A stretch of DNA of 64,000 nt from Trissonchulus latispiculum (GCA_030248195.1 JASAND010028778.1:1-64000), one strand, 5' to 3'; positions 35,151-45,087 are shown, counted from the first letter of the stretch. A program made the numbers and translations. The notes: generated from the letters alone by a model not told the origin.

Positions 35151-35492
35151 GAGGTAAGCTTGTGGCTGATAGCTCAATATCATTGTTAAGTACTGTCAAT
35201 GTGTTGATAAATAGAATATATGGGATTTTTTGCGTATTAATTTTTACACTATAGTGATCTAGTTTCACACTATAACGTTCTGTTCACAAATGTGGTGTGT
35301 GTTCATGTTCATAACGTATTCAGCCGATATGCTCATAAGATCATGTTCATTTAATATTCATAACTTTGGGAGATGCTCCATAACGTTGCCTTTATGAAAC
35401 CTATACTGTTTATGATGCAAAATTGTTTTAAATACATTTTGTGGCCGTCAGTTCGATTAATTCAAAGAAATCATTGCAGAAATCCTAAGAAG

Positions 35493-36011
35493 ATGTCAGG
35501 AACTACTGGTAAGTGGTGTTCTAAGTTAAAAGAATAAAGAGCTCGTTGTGATAAAATGGATTTTATGGAGTGATAGAAATTCTGCGACTAATGTTACCAA
35601 TTTTTTTCAGAAACTCAGCAACCTGTATGCCCTCTGTGCCCGCAACGATTCACATTGGCCAAAAGCTTGTACAGACACCTTCGGAAGAAACATCAAACGG
35701 AGTACCGTACCTTGTTCCCCAGACCGAATAATCACACTTGTTCCATGTGCTCTCAGACATTCACGATGTTGAAGAACCTTAACCGGCACAAGAAAGAACA
35801 ACATGGCGATTCAGGATCCCACAAATGCGATCAATGTATTTCCCGTTTCCTCAGAAAAACTCATTTTCTTAGAAAATCCTACCTAATCCACCACATCAAC
35901 CGAAAGCACAGCGTACCAACAATCCAACAGCTTCAACGGTCACCACCAGAAGAAACTTCAACTCCGACGGCAGCTACCACTACTGATGAATCACTTCCAG
36001 TTGATACCTAG
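35493..36011 (+). CDS. C2H2 zinc-finger protein, left arm copy (truncated)
   Basis: Spliced gene with exon 1 at 35,493-35,508, a GTAAGT donor, an intron ending TTTTTTTCAG, and exon 2 at 35,611-36,011, giving 138 codons. Three fingers are visible: CPLC..H-x4-H, CSMC..H-x4-H, and a third (CDQC) with a 7-residue duplication before a H-x4-H pair. A Thr/Pro-rich tail ends at a TAG where the right-arm copy reads on into its C-terminal domain. The noncoding sequence after the stop still resembles the codons of that lost domain. Likely DNA-binding, nuclear. It is an inverted, decayed paralogue of the gene at 39,697-40,696, with an intron at the same place and phase 1. Confidence 0.75.
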
Positions 36012-36630
36012 TCAGGATGAATGAGCAAGACTTATCTCCACAGAAATTCCTCCCAACTTACAACTTCCAAATAAACGTTATCTATGCTATTGTGTGAATG
36101 ACAGTTACTGCAGTATTGTATGTAAATAATAGCTGTAAATAAAGCGTGAAGGATTTTAAGGTGTCAGTCAGCAAAGCAAACTTAAAAGCTAGGTGGTAAG
36201 GTTAGGTGAACCAACAACAAGAAGATAGTGATAAGGAAATGTAACAGACAGAAAATTTGAATTTCATGAAGCAACAAACAACAAACACACTAGTTTACAT
36301 TTACCGGTAATCATGAAGTTAGCAGTACATCAAAGGAAATTATAAAGTTAGCACAACATGCAAAACAGTAAAACTTGACAAAAGCTAATACTTCAAAACA
36401 CTGATATCACAAAAGTTTGACATTGTAAAATGCTAACATTACAAAAAGTTGACATTTTAAAATGGTGATGAAACAAAAGGTTGCTTTTATAAATTCAGTT
36501 TTTTATATAAAGTTACACGAAATGTACAAGACATTACAAAACACTGACATTTCAAAACATTGATTTTACAAAACATTGGTATTAAAACACTGCATACGAA
36601 ATGTATTGAACATACATTATACAACCTAGT
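36012..36630. repeat. inner part of left inverted arm
   Basis: Segment 36,150-36,510 is inverted relative to about 39,320-39,660 (landmarks GAAGATAGTGATAAGGAAATG and CATGAAGTTAGCAGTACAT). It then changes to irregular ACATTACAAAACACTGAC-like repeats. AATAAA-type signals occur at 36,071 and 36,138, fitting a 3' end for the left zinc-finger gene. Confidence 0.65.
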
Positions 36631-36969
36631 TTACTGATAATATTCACTTAGGGCGCCACGTAGGTCTTCAAGTTCTGATGTATTGTCTACTTTGAAGCCA
36701 GTCATCTTATCGTGGATAGACTGAAGGCTTCTGTCAGTGTCGTAACAGTACTCCCAACATTGGTCCCATTCAACATAGGGACAGGCATCAGATCGATGAC
36801 TTAGATCACCCTCACGACATAGGTGTAAACTACAATCGTCAAGTCTGTGGTACAGGTGATCACTTTCTAGCACGGTGGTAGTATTACCTTGAGATAGCTG
36901 AATACCGTGCTCTGTCTCTGTGATGTCTACAGAAGACACTATAGCGATTAGGTTCAGTAGTAGCAACAT
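36631..36969 (-). CDS. small predicted secreted cysteine-containing protein
   Basis: A 112-residue product in the capsid cassette, 44 bp downstream of the protease gene on the same strand. The N-terminus (MLLLLNLIAIVSS) looks like a signal peptide. Five cysteines cluster in the middle third (residues about 46-76) in the pattern C-x4-C-x10-C-x7-C-x3-C, and an acidic C-terminus follows. No transmembrane segment is visible beyond the leader. No family recognised; secretion or envelope/virion association is inference. Its position, strand and close spacing suggest it is co-expressed with the capsid and protease genes. Confidence 0.5.
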   Translation of the reverse strand: MLLLLNLIAIVSSVDITETEHGIQLSQGNTTTVLESDHLYHRLDDCSLHLCREGDLSHRSDACPYVEWDQCWEYCYDTDRSLQSIHDKMTGFKVDNTSELEDLRGALSEYYQ

Positions 36970-37012
36970 GGTTCTCTATATAACATCCCTGAATAATCCA
37001 TGAAGACTAATA

Positions 37013-37483
37013 TCACCTAGACTTTTTATGGAATTTCTGACAATAAGGTGTAGGTTCTAGTGTCACCCGTAGTCTATCAACATAGGTCTTGACAATGTTA
37101 TCATTAGTGTCACTTCTTCGCCTTAGATAGTTGACTATTGATTCCATTGATCTGCATCTAGCCCGGTGATGAAGGAAGTATATACAGTACTCTCCGCAAA
37201 CATCAGTAGTGAAATCTTTTAACTGAATTGGATTATACTGTAACTCCCTGTTGCCAATAAATGACATGAATAGGAGAGGTGGTAATCCGTAGCTGTCAAA
37301 ATATTCTACTCCATTATCCTCTAGCCACATTGCAACCCAGTGTTCTCCAGGGTGATTGGCTTCTTCAGTGTTAGCAACAAGACATCCTGGTTGGTACCGT
37401 GGTAACTGATCACTGGGAAATACTCCAAGGAGAGGAACTTTGCAATCCTTCCTTAAAGTCTCACGGATCTCACGGGTGTTCAT
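37013..37483 (-). CDS. adenain-like cysteine protease
   Basis: A 156-residue protease of the adenovirus/Polinton type, which in related viruses cleaves capsid precursor proteins during maturation. The catalytic set appears complete: His48 in GEHWVAM, Asp63 in FDSYG, Gln87 in NPIQ and Cys96 in DVCGEYC. The length is a little short of adenain (about 200 residues) and close to Polinton homologues. The ATG overlaps the stop of the capsid reading frame (ATGA overlap at 37,480-37,483), showing a compact viral-style arrangement. No break is seen in this gene. Confidence 0.85.
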   Translation of the reverse strand: MNTREIRETLRKDCKVPLLGVFPSDQLPRYQPGCLVANTEEANHPGEHWVAMWLEDNGVEYFDSYGLPPLLFMSFIGNRELQYNPIQLKDFTTDVCGEYCIYFLHHRARCRSMESIVNYLRRRSDTNDNIVKTYVDRLRVTLEPTPYCQKFHKKSR

Positions 37484-37670
37484 AGTGCATAGTCAAAGAA
37501 TGGCGTCCGATTATAGTCTATTGATATGAGATTATCAAATTCACCGTATATAATGATTTCAACACCCTGAGGATAAGTTGCCGTTGGTAAGACCTTTTCC
37601 AGTTGCATTCTCAGTGATACGTCTCCTTCCTTGATGAGTTGCATGGCTCCAGTATCTACGTTATCGGGAG
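37480..37670 (-). pseudogene. frameshifted C-terminal tail of capsid gene
   Basis: About 60 codons continue the capsid protein in a different frame from the main ORF. They include GVEIIIYGEFDNLISID, which fits the usual C-terminus of this capsid family, and end with a TGA overlapping the protease ATG. The switch lies at about 37,665-37,670 and is consistent with loss of one base; a programmed shift is possible but unsupported. Confidence 0.7.
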
Positions 37671-38819
37671 TAATAGGTCAAAGGCAAATATAGTGTATCC
37701 CTTACCAAAATCTTCATAGGAAATATCCGCACCTTTTGTTGATCCTGCCATATCGTTACCCTCGTGTAGGTATATGAAAGGCATTGTGTACTGGAACTTG
37801 TCCCATGCCATCTTCATTGGTTGTTTTGGTACAAACTCGTCGCCATACTTTAGGGCAATCTCGCTAATATTACAGTGTTGGAACTCAAGGGGATTATGTT
37901 TCTGACTTCCATTGAATGCCTCTGATTTTACCATTGCCACTAAGACCCTTCTAGGGAGTTGACCAGTGAATATAGAATTTTCCACTACTGTTTGTACTCC
38001 AGGTGCGATATGTCTAGTGACCAGTTTAGTCCTCCTGATTGGATACTTTGCCGTCTCGTGATCTCTTAGTACACCCTCAATTGCCATGGTAAGAGAGTCC
38101 TGAGGTTTGACTTTCCATACACACCATCGGATATCGTCGACTAAAAGCTTGTAACCACTAGTTGCTGACTGTAGTAGTATGTCGTCACTGTTACGATGTA
38201 ATTCCAGGCTCAACTGACACTCACTCAGAAGGTATCTGTCTTGCTTGAATAGGTCACAGTGTAAGGGTCCTGCAACCACTACATACCGACCATCGGTGAA
38301 TGGAATACCCCTGTGCTTAGCTGCCGTAGTAGAGATATCGTTGAAATCACTGTCCTTTGCAAATAGATTACTTTGTAGGTGAGAGGTTTTTGCTTCCTTC
38401 CCAAAGTTGGCAATAGTCTCCAGGTAGGCCCCATAGTGATACAGGTCTCCACTATTGTAAATTTCCTTATCGGACAGTTTAACCACTAATCTCCTGATGA
38501 ATGTCTTTGCTAGCATATTGATGGGTGCTACTGATATGCTACCGTCGGCTGCCTTTGCGACTGCCTTTCCGTCACTGTCAGTAATCCTTAACTTTAGGTA
38601 AAGGTAATTACGGTTCAAGTCAAGCATATAAGAATCCTTTGGTACTAGGAATAGGTATGGACCATTACTAGTGACGGGATTTAGGGGATATATTTCTGCC
38701 ATATAACCACTCTCCACACTAACCTGAGTTGGAGGTAGTGAGAAGAGATCCATTTCGGACTTAAAGCCCGGCATAGACTTTTCATCAACTTGTTTAGCCA
38801 TTGAAGTAATTATTAGCAT
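37656..38819 (-). CDS. jelly-roll capsid-like protein (F54H12.2-like family), frameshifted near end
   Basis: A 387-codon ORF of the protein family often annotated in animal genomes as F54H12.2-like, which I associate with the capsids of Polinton/adintovirus-type viruses. Recognised blocks: the N-terminal MDLFSLPPTQVSVESG, then YLYLKLRITD, GPLHCDLFKQDRYLL, the GQLPRRVLVAMV..AFNG..HNPLEF block, and a final GYTIFAFDL. Starts at 38,819 or 38,801 (ATG at codon 1 or 7) are equally plausible. A single-base frameshift near 37,668 ends this ORF early, and the remaining tail lies in another frame (37,480-37,670), so the gene is probably nonfunctional. Major versus minor capsid role is not decided here. 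Confidence 0.75.
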   Translation of the reverse strand: MLIITSMAKQVDEKSMPGFKSEMDLFSLPPTQVSVESGYMAEIYPLNPVTSNGPYLFLVPKDSYMLDLNRNYLYLKLRITDSDGKAVAKAADGSISVAPINMLAKTFIRRLVVKLSDKEIYNSGDLYHYGAYLETIANFGKEAKTSHLQSNLFAKDSDFNDISTTAAKHRGIPFTDGRYVVVAGPLHCDLFKQDRYLLSECQLSLELHRNSDDILLQSATSGYKLLVDDIRWCVWKVKPQDSLTMAIEGVLRDHETAKYPIRRTKLVTRHIAPGVQTVVENSIFTGQLPRRVLVAMVKSEAFNGSQKHNPLEFQHCNISEIALKYGDEFVPKQPMKMAWDKFQYTMPFIYLHEGNDMAGSTKGADISYEDFGKGYTIFAFDLLLPIT

Positions 38820-38854
38820 TAAGTAATTGTTAAGAGCATAAAGGTGGTAGGTTT

Positions 38855-39241
38855 TTATGGGCTGTAAATGTCACGTTTCAATCTCTTAACTCTGCGCCTA
38901 TATGGTCTGTATCCGATAGCCTCACCTTGCTGTATTGCCTTTCCACTATTCTCCAGCAGGCGTCCAATGGCTGCCTTACCATGCCGTTTAAGTGATTCTT
39001 TTGGATCCTCACCTCTGTTTAGGTAATCACGAGCCACATCTCCGGCTGTCTGAAAGGCCTGTCTACCTGCTTCCAGACCTACACGACGTACTACTGGCCA
39101 AATGAAACGACCAATACCTCGCAGGAGGCTACCTAGGCCATCTCCTCTCTGATACCTTTGACCGGCATAGAGACCAGACCCTGTTTGTATCAGGTGTAGG
39201 TGCCAGTCTTCAACGGTTTCTGGATGATATCTCGTCCTCAT
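38855..39241 (-). CDS. core/pX-like basic virion protein
   Basis: A 128-residue basic protein directly upstream of the capsid gene (35 bp gap, same strand). The central region, residues 22-110, has GSGLYAG.RYQRGDGLGSLL, then an amphipathic stretch RGIGRFIWPVVRRVG, AGDVARDYLNRGEDPKES and KRHGKAAIGRLL. I associate this pattern with the adenovirus pX/core-like proteins of Polintons and adintoviruses. The C-terminus RPYRRRVKRLKRD is strongly basic, fitting DNA condensation. The frame is intact and the length is normal for the family. The role in packing DNA is inferred from relatives. Confidence 0.75.
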   Translation of the reverse strand: MRTRYHPETVEDWHLHLIQTGSGLYAGQRYQRGDGLGSLLRGIGRFIWPVVRRVGLEAGRQAFQTAGDVARDYLNRGEDPKESLKRHGKAAIGRLLENSGKAIQQGEAIGYRPYRRRVKRLKRDIYSP

Positions 39242-39696
39242 TGTCTTTCTTGAAGTGAAGCTTTATAACTATACTACCATACTCAAAATGCACACTCCTG
39301 CCAATGTAGAATCAATGTTTTGTAAAAGCTAAATTTCTAAAAGCAGCCTTTTGTAATATCGCCATAATAAAATTTCAGCTTTTGTACTAGCAATGTTTTG
39401 TAATGTCAGTGCTTGTAATGTCTATGTCTTATTCGTTTATTGTCAGCTTTTAGTGCTTTGTATGTAGTGCTAACTTTATAATTTTCAAATAAATGTACTG
39501 CTAACTTCATGATAACTGGTAAATGTAAACTAGTGTGTTTGTTGTTTGTTGCTTCATGAAATTCAAATTTTCTGTCTGTGTTGCATTTCCTTATCACTAT
39601 CTTCTTGTTGGCTCGCTTAACCTAATCTTAACACCTAGCTTCAGAACTAACACTGTAAGTAGTTTTATTTACACATACACTACGATACAATACGCA
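39242..39696. repeat. inner part of right inverted arm
   Basis: Inverse of 36,150-36,510 and noncoding. It holds the 3' region of the right zinc-finger gene and the upstream region of the core gene. Short irregular AATGTTTTGTA-type repeats occur at 39,310-39,420. Confidence 0.6.
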
Positions 39697-40696
39697 TCAA
39701 CCAATAACATAACCTACCATACAATACACAGTTACCAACATGTTTGTTACGCAGTCAACAACATATTTAGTATTAGGGCGTTGCTGTTGTGCCCACTCAT
39801 GCACATCCAGTCCTTCAATATCATCAACGAGTTTAGTCAAGTCTTTTCTATTGCCAATTAGCCTGGGCATCTCGAATAGGTTTGTATTGTTGCTTGCGTA
39901 GTAGTATATCTGTTCGTCAGTCATTCTTTCTCGAAGGATGAATCCGAATGATATGTTCCATTTGGCCTTGTATTGTTGATTGAGGAATACTCGCTTTAGG
40001 TTGTCTCCAATTTCATCCATATGCGTTCCTTCCAAGCGGAAGTTGTAAGTTCGCAGGAATTTCCTGGCTATGTGATGATGAGTACGAATCCGTGCCCAGT
40101 TTCTGGCGTAGATATCATCCTGAGTGGGTGGTTCAATAGGATCTTCAGGAAGTGATTCAGTATTAGCTGGCGTTGTAGTTGCAGTTTCTTGGACTTTTGG
40201 TGGTGGTTGTTGTGGAGGCTGAGTAGACCGCTGTTCGTATGATTCATCTGGAGTTTGCGCTGGAGACGTTGGTGGTCTGCAGGTATGTCCCGTCAGGTAG
40301 GCTTTTCTTAGGAAGGTACTCCCGCATTGATCGCATTTGTAGGATCCTGACTCGTCATGTTGCTCCTTCTTGTGTCTGTACAGGCTCTTCAATTGCGTGA
40401 ACTTCTGATAGCATTCGGAGCACATGTGATTATTCGTCTTGGGAAAAAAGGAATCGTAATCCTCTCGATGCTTCTTCCGCACATGCCTCTGCAGGTTGTA
40501 TCGCAACGTGAACCTTTGTTGGCACAGAGGACACACAGGCTGGCCGGAGTCTTTCTGGTTGATGTCTAAAATAGATATCATTAGTCACAGATTTTTTGCT
40601 ATCATTCCATCAACACTGTCACTACAGTCACTTAACGAGAATTTTTTTGTTATTTAACAAAGAAGGTGACTTACCACTTGCGCCTTCTGCCGACAT
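39697..40696 (-). CDS. C2H2 zinc-finger protein with conserved C-terminal domain, right arm
   Basis: Spliced gene with exon 1 at 40,675-40,696 and exon 2 at 39,697-40,565; GTAAGT donor, TTTTAG acceptor, phase-1 intron; 296 residues. Fingers 1 and 2 are canonical (C-x2-C-x12-H-x4-H); finger 3 (CDQC..GHTC) is atypical, ending H-x-C. A Pro/Thr/Gln-rich linker (about residues 95-155) leads to a domain with FRLEG, KWNISFGFILRERMTDEQIY and QQRPNTKYVVD. I recall similar segments in Polinton-like elements, where they can precede a polymerase region. Here the ORF stops right after VGYVIG, so that link is lost or never existed. Likely DNA-binding and possibly a regulator or replication factor. Confidence 0.8.
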
Positions 40697-41009
40697 TTTC
40701 GAGATCTATGCTTGATGACAATGAATGATCAATAACAATCAAACTATTACTCTCACATATTCGGACAACATAGTAACCTAATGAAAAAATTTTGCTTCAT
40801 ACCTTTATCAGGTTTCATAAAGAGTATTCAATAGCATGCAGCCTTTGGCAATGTCCAACTATTGTGATAATAAAGTTTTCTAACGCCATTGGTTGGTAAT
40901 AATTATCAATATTTTTAGTATTCGCTTTTGCTAGTGCTTTTGCTTCTAATGCTAACTTTGTAATATATAACATAATTCCATGCGATAGTAGAATAAATGG
41001 GATCCAAAA

Positions 41010-41930
41010 AGTCACCCAAAATCGGGAGGAAAAGTGTCACCCAAAAGTGAGAGCAAAACAGTCACCCAAAAGTGAGAGCAAAATGGTCACGCAAAAATGG
41101 GAGCAAAACAGTCACCCAAAAGTGAGAGCAAAATGGTCACCCAAAAGTGAGAGCAAAATGGTCACCCAAAAGTGAGAGCAAAAATGTCACCCAAAAGTGA
41201 GAGCAAAAGTGTCACCCAAAAGTGAGAGCAAAAATGTCACCCAAAAGTGAGAGCAAAAGTGTCACCCAAAAGTGAGAGCAAAAGTGTCACCCAAAAGAGA
41301 GAGCAAAATGTCACCCAAAAGTGAGAGCAAAATGGTCACCCAAAAATGAGAGCAAAAGTGTCACCCAAAAGTGAGAGCAAAAGTGTCACCCAAAAGTGAG
41401 AGCAAAAGTGTCACCCAAAAGTTGAGTCAAATCACCACCCAAAAGTTGAGTCAAATCACCACACAAAAGTTGAGTCAAATCACCACCCAAAAGTTGAGTC
41501 AAATCACCACACAAAATTTTCACTCATCACATATAAGTCTGATTAACATTCACAGTGGGAGCAAAACGGTCACCCAAAAGTGAGAGCAAAATGGTCACCC
41601 AAAAGTGAGAGCAAAATGGTCACCCAAAAGTGGGAGCAAAACAGTCACCCAAAAGTGGGAGCAAAACAGTCACCCAAAAGTGAGAGCAAAACAGTCACCC
41701 AAAAGTGAGAGCAAAATGGTCACCCAAAAGTGAGAGCAAAAGTGTCACCCAAAAGTTGAGTCAAATTATCACTCAAAATTTTCACTCATCACATGCATCA
41801 CCATTGGGAGCTAATTAGTCACCCAAAAGCCGAGAGCAAAACAGTCACCCAAAAATGAGAGCAAAAGTGTCACCCAAAAGTGAGAGTAAAATGGCACCCA
41901 AAAACCGGGAGTAAAATGGCACCCAAACAG
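41010..41930 (-). repeat. 25-bp minisatellite, right arm
   Basis: About 36 units of GTCACCCAAAAGTGAGAGCA plus AAATG, and a block of the GTTGAGTCAAATCACCACCC type at 41,420-41,520, the inverse of the unit types in the left arm. Two near-identical segments with TTTTCACTCATCACAT interrupt it (41,517 and 41,778). Confidence 0.85.
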
Positions 41931-41958
41931 CGCTCAATTGTGCTCTCTATTACTACTG

Positions 41959-42235
41959 TCGCCCACAAGGGGTCCCGAAATTGCTCCCACAAGGGATAAG
42001 AAAATTGCCCAAAAATAGGTTTCACGAGTAAATTTTATCGAAAGTTTCCGGCGTCCCCGGAACTTTTGATTAAAAATCACTATTTTTGCTAAGAACGTTC
42101 GAAAAACGTGGTTTCAGCATCAAAAACCGCTTTCATTAAAAAACGGCAAAAACGCTTAAAAATCGCTTTCAAAGGTACGCTTAGAAAAATCGCTCTCATA
42201 AGGGGTACCCAAATTTACTCTACAAGGATAACAGT
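41959..42235 (+). repeat. CACAAGG-ended dispersed repeat, copy 1
   Basis: Shares TCGCCCACAAGG..ACCGAAATTGCT..AAGAAAATTGC..TTTCCGGCGTCCCCGGAA with 50,520-50,790 and, diverged, with 52,905-53,262. About 270-360 bp, GC-palindrome core, noncoding. Its left edge coincides with the right end of the virus-like element. Confidence 0.6.
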
Positions 42236-42817
42236 TAAACTGAAGTAAAGAAAGTCACATATTTGTCTTAGTAGCAGTAAAATTACAATAAACGCTTTTT
42301 TCTTTTGTACTTTTGCTAATTTTTGCATTATATGTTTTTTAGAATTAATTTTCTGATTGATTAATTTAGATCAGAATTAATTAAGATTGTCAGAAAACGC
42401 TGCAGCGCACGGCCTGTCTGAGAACTGTATTTTCCCATTTTTAGTTGTGTGGTTACAAAAGGATAGTCACGTATATATCAACGTAGATATCACAACAGCA
42501 GAATTTATTTGCAGCTGCATCTATTTTTGCTATAAGTGATAATATTGTCGTTCGAACGTTCATACTAACTACACTGGCTAAGGTAAAAGGTGGCGAAACC
42601 ATGCGTCTAGTTTTCCATACGAGTTTTTTTCTGAAACAATCTAAAGAACTTTGTTCATCCCTTCTCCGCTGACGTTGATGGCGTACTGCTCAATTCCGTA
42701 GCACCTCCGCATGAATCAGGTTAGGATGGCACTTATTTTCGCACTTTAAATATTTAGAATCTTTAGAACTTCTTACATCAATGAAATTATTAAATAAAAA
42801 TCCAGTGTCCTTAGTTC

Positions 42818-43108
42818 TCAAACGGGAACCATTAACTGCATCTTACCTTCGCAATTGATATTAAATTGATTGAGTATTAAATAAAAACGTAACTTGTTAT
42901 TGCAAAATTTTGGCAAATTTAGATCAATGATATTGAGGTCAATCGGCCATAACTTAGTGCTGGCTTTAAGCTTATAACTCAAAAATTGTAAGAGTGCTTT
43001 AATTTTCCTATTTTCAGAGTATAAACATAATACTACGGTTATTGCATAATTAGTGTTGGCTTGTCGAGGATGGTGCATCGTATCCGAACGCATCACAATT
43101 TGCTCTTT
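42818..43108 (-). other. possible small exon conserved in duplicate (weak)
   Basis: Open frame of about 90 codons, MRSDT..RQANTNYAITVVLCL..WPIDLNIIDL, ending near a GTAAGATG donor-like site at about 42,846. The duplicate at 51,412-51,666 keeps an aligned open frame. Differences between the two are mostly amino-acid-changing, so coding constraint is not shown. No family recognised. Confidence 0.2.
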
Positions 43109-45087
43109 TGACGATTACGCCACTAGTTGGTTAGTTGGGAGTTTCTCTTTGTCGCGCACGGTCGGTTAAAGTTCTGGGGGCTCCCCTTAAAACGTTTCGC
43201 TATACACCTAAATTCTCTCGTTTGATTTCCTTATTTACCCAAATTTTCGTAACCTTGTTTGATTTACCCCCTTCGCTTAATCCATTGTTCCTTTAATTTT
43301 AATAGGTATAACTCGCTGCCGGTTTGTCTTTTTATTTGCCATAGTGGCGTATTCCAGTTTTGGTAGCTGTGTAATAACATTTGTTCCGCCCACGCATCGC
43401 TTGAACTCTATCAGTCGTGTGACTCATTTCCGGCCCCGTTTGATTTTGACATATTTTTTTATCTTTGCCAGTGCAGTGCCCTGCCGAATATTTTTGTGTG
43501 GCCGAGTATTTTTGCTGTCTCCTCTTTTTGGTATGCTTGTAGTTGGTAACGTGTTCTCAACATTGGAAGCCCACATGGTCGTTTTGTGATTTATTGCGCC
43601 GTTGTATTTTTATAATTAAATAAAGCAGATGTTGTTTGTTTATTTTTATAACTTTAATATTTTTCTAAACTAGTTTGATCTCTTAAGTAGTTAGGTAGAA
43701 TCCAGGCACTAGCATTTTTCTGAGTAGTAACTTTGTGCGCGTTCACCTAACTTTCTCTATGTGCCCTGTTGACGTGGTGTGGAACACTGTGGTTTTATTG
43801 CGGCTGACTGTCAGATTTATGGTTTTACCAATGCATTAAATTAAATCCTTTATCGGTAGTTAGGCTCTAGTCAGCCAGCTATTCGCTTCGCAGTATCCTC
43901 AATTGAGGCAGTCCCTGTTAGGCGGGTCGCGGTTGGCAACGCTGATCCTGCCTTCGATGCATTTGCCTTTGGTAGAATTTAGAAACATAATGTGAAGGTA
44001 CTAATAAACGGATGTTTTTGGCAATACTGTCATATTTTGTGGCAGCTTATCATTGAAGACCAAAGCAAGCAATACTTTCAGAAGATTGCTTTTTATGCGA
44101 AAGTGCAGAATACGCTTAGAAAAGATGAGCACTGAAGGATCAGTTTTTCATGATCCAATGACAGTAATAGTTCTTTTTCATAGGTCGCTGGTCTGGGTTG
44201 CTTCATACCTCATTGGTCATTTCTCGTAGATTTCTTTGACGATTGAAGTGAAGTTTTTTGAACTTGGTTCGTGTCTACAATGGGTCCCGGGTACACCTAT
44301 GTGCTCCTAAGGTAGACCTTGGTCGACTGCATCAGGCGGCATCTGACAAGGAGCAAGCTTTCTTCAATTCGAGATAAATCTTCCAATTGAACTGACTCTT
44401 CTCTATTACATTTGAAGACTCGCTTTGGCTCGCTGTATTATGACCATATTTTAGGGCTGAAGGGCATACAAACGAAGTCGTCAACGTTAGCGAAACTTAC
44501 GTCTAATTTGGGTACGTGACTTGTGCATTTTATTACCATTTTTAATTGTCTAAAGCGACTTTCAAATTCTGCATTCATGTTCAATACGATAAAACCTATG
44601 ATTTATACAATTTCAATAAGAGCCTAATAATTGTATAATGCGAGTGCGTGTTATTGCTGATAACAGAATTTAAAGCATATTTCAAAATTAGTGGTCTGTA
44701 AGCTGACTGATCCACGTTATTTTATATGTAGTTTCAGCAGTTTGAACCGTTTTCTAGGAAATGCAAGGAGCTCAACCTCTGCCTATTGTCAGAGCTCCTT
44801 TATTCAGACAAAGCACAATTTAGCGTTGTTCGCAAATTTCTAATGCATACGTCGCATGGGAAGCCCTCGCTTCGCACACTCGTGCACCACACTCGGACCT
44901 TCCCATAAGGCGGGTGTATAAATCAGTGATTGCACACTAAGGTGTGCTATGAAGTATACTTATATACAACGCTTCACCTTGTACTTAGTTGATGAAACCG
45001 TACTCATTTATGTTGTAACAGATAGATAAGTCTTAACAGATTTCAATATTAATTGGTAGCAATATCATTGTTTGCCATGCTGGGAAG
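43109..45087. other. noncoding part of duplicated segment
   Basis: AT-rich; matches 51,675-53,775 with small indels. The short frame at 43,344-43,589 resembles its duplicate at 52,070 only because of the duplication. No supported gene. Confidence 0.4.

Larger units (their letters stand above)
34381..41958. mobile_element. Polinton/adintovirus-related virus-like element with giant inverted arms
   Basis: A 7.58-kb unit bounded by CAGTAGTAATAGAGAG (34,381-34,396) and its exact inverse (41,943-41,958). The inverted similarity covers the minisatellite, a zinc-finger gene and about 0.4 kb of 3' flank (left arm to about 36,510; right arm from about 39,320). The unique centre holds four minus-strand genes: core protein, capsid, protease and a small secreted protein. 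Typical Polintons are 15-20 kb and also encode a protein-primed polymerase, an integrase and an ATPase, none of which is seen. The right boundary is supported independently, because similarity to 50,519 onward starts right after 41,958. I found no matching 6-bp duplication. Confidence 0.75.

Noticed and set aside
36370..39320. Search for polymerase B, integrase or packaging ATPase in the virus-like element
   Set aside because: No frame in the centre or arms has the length or motifs for these, and the four central genes fill the space.
34409..41930. Regular repeats with spacers, considered as a CRISPR array
   Set aside because: The units are directly adjacent 25-bp tandem repeats without unique spacers, in a eukaryotic context with introns. 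They are minisatellites.
34375..41964. 6-bp target duplication for the virus-like element
   Set aside because: TTCAGT on the left and TCGCCC on the right do not match at the 16-bp boundary, nor when shifted by a few bases.
43344..43589. 81-codon frame similar to one at 52,070
   Set aside because: Similarity follows from the DNA duplication, starts differ, and an opposite-strand frame overlaps the second copy. No evidence of coding constraint.
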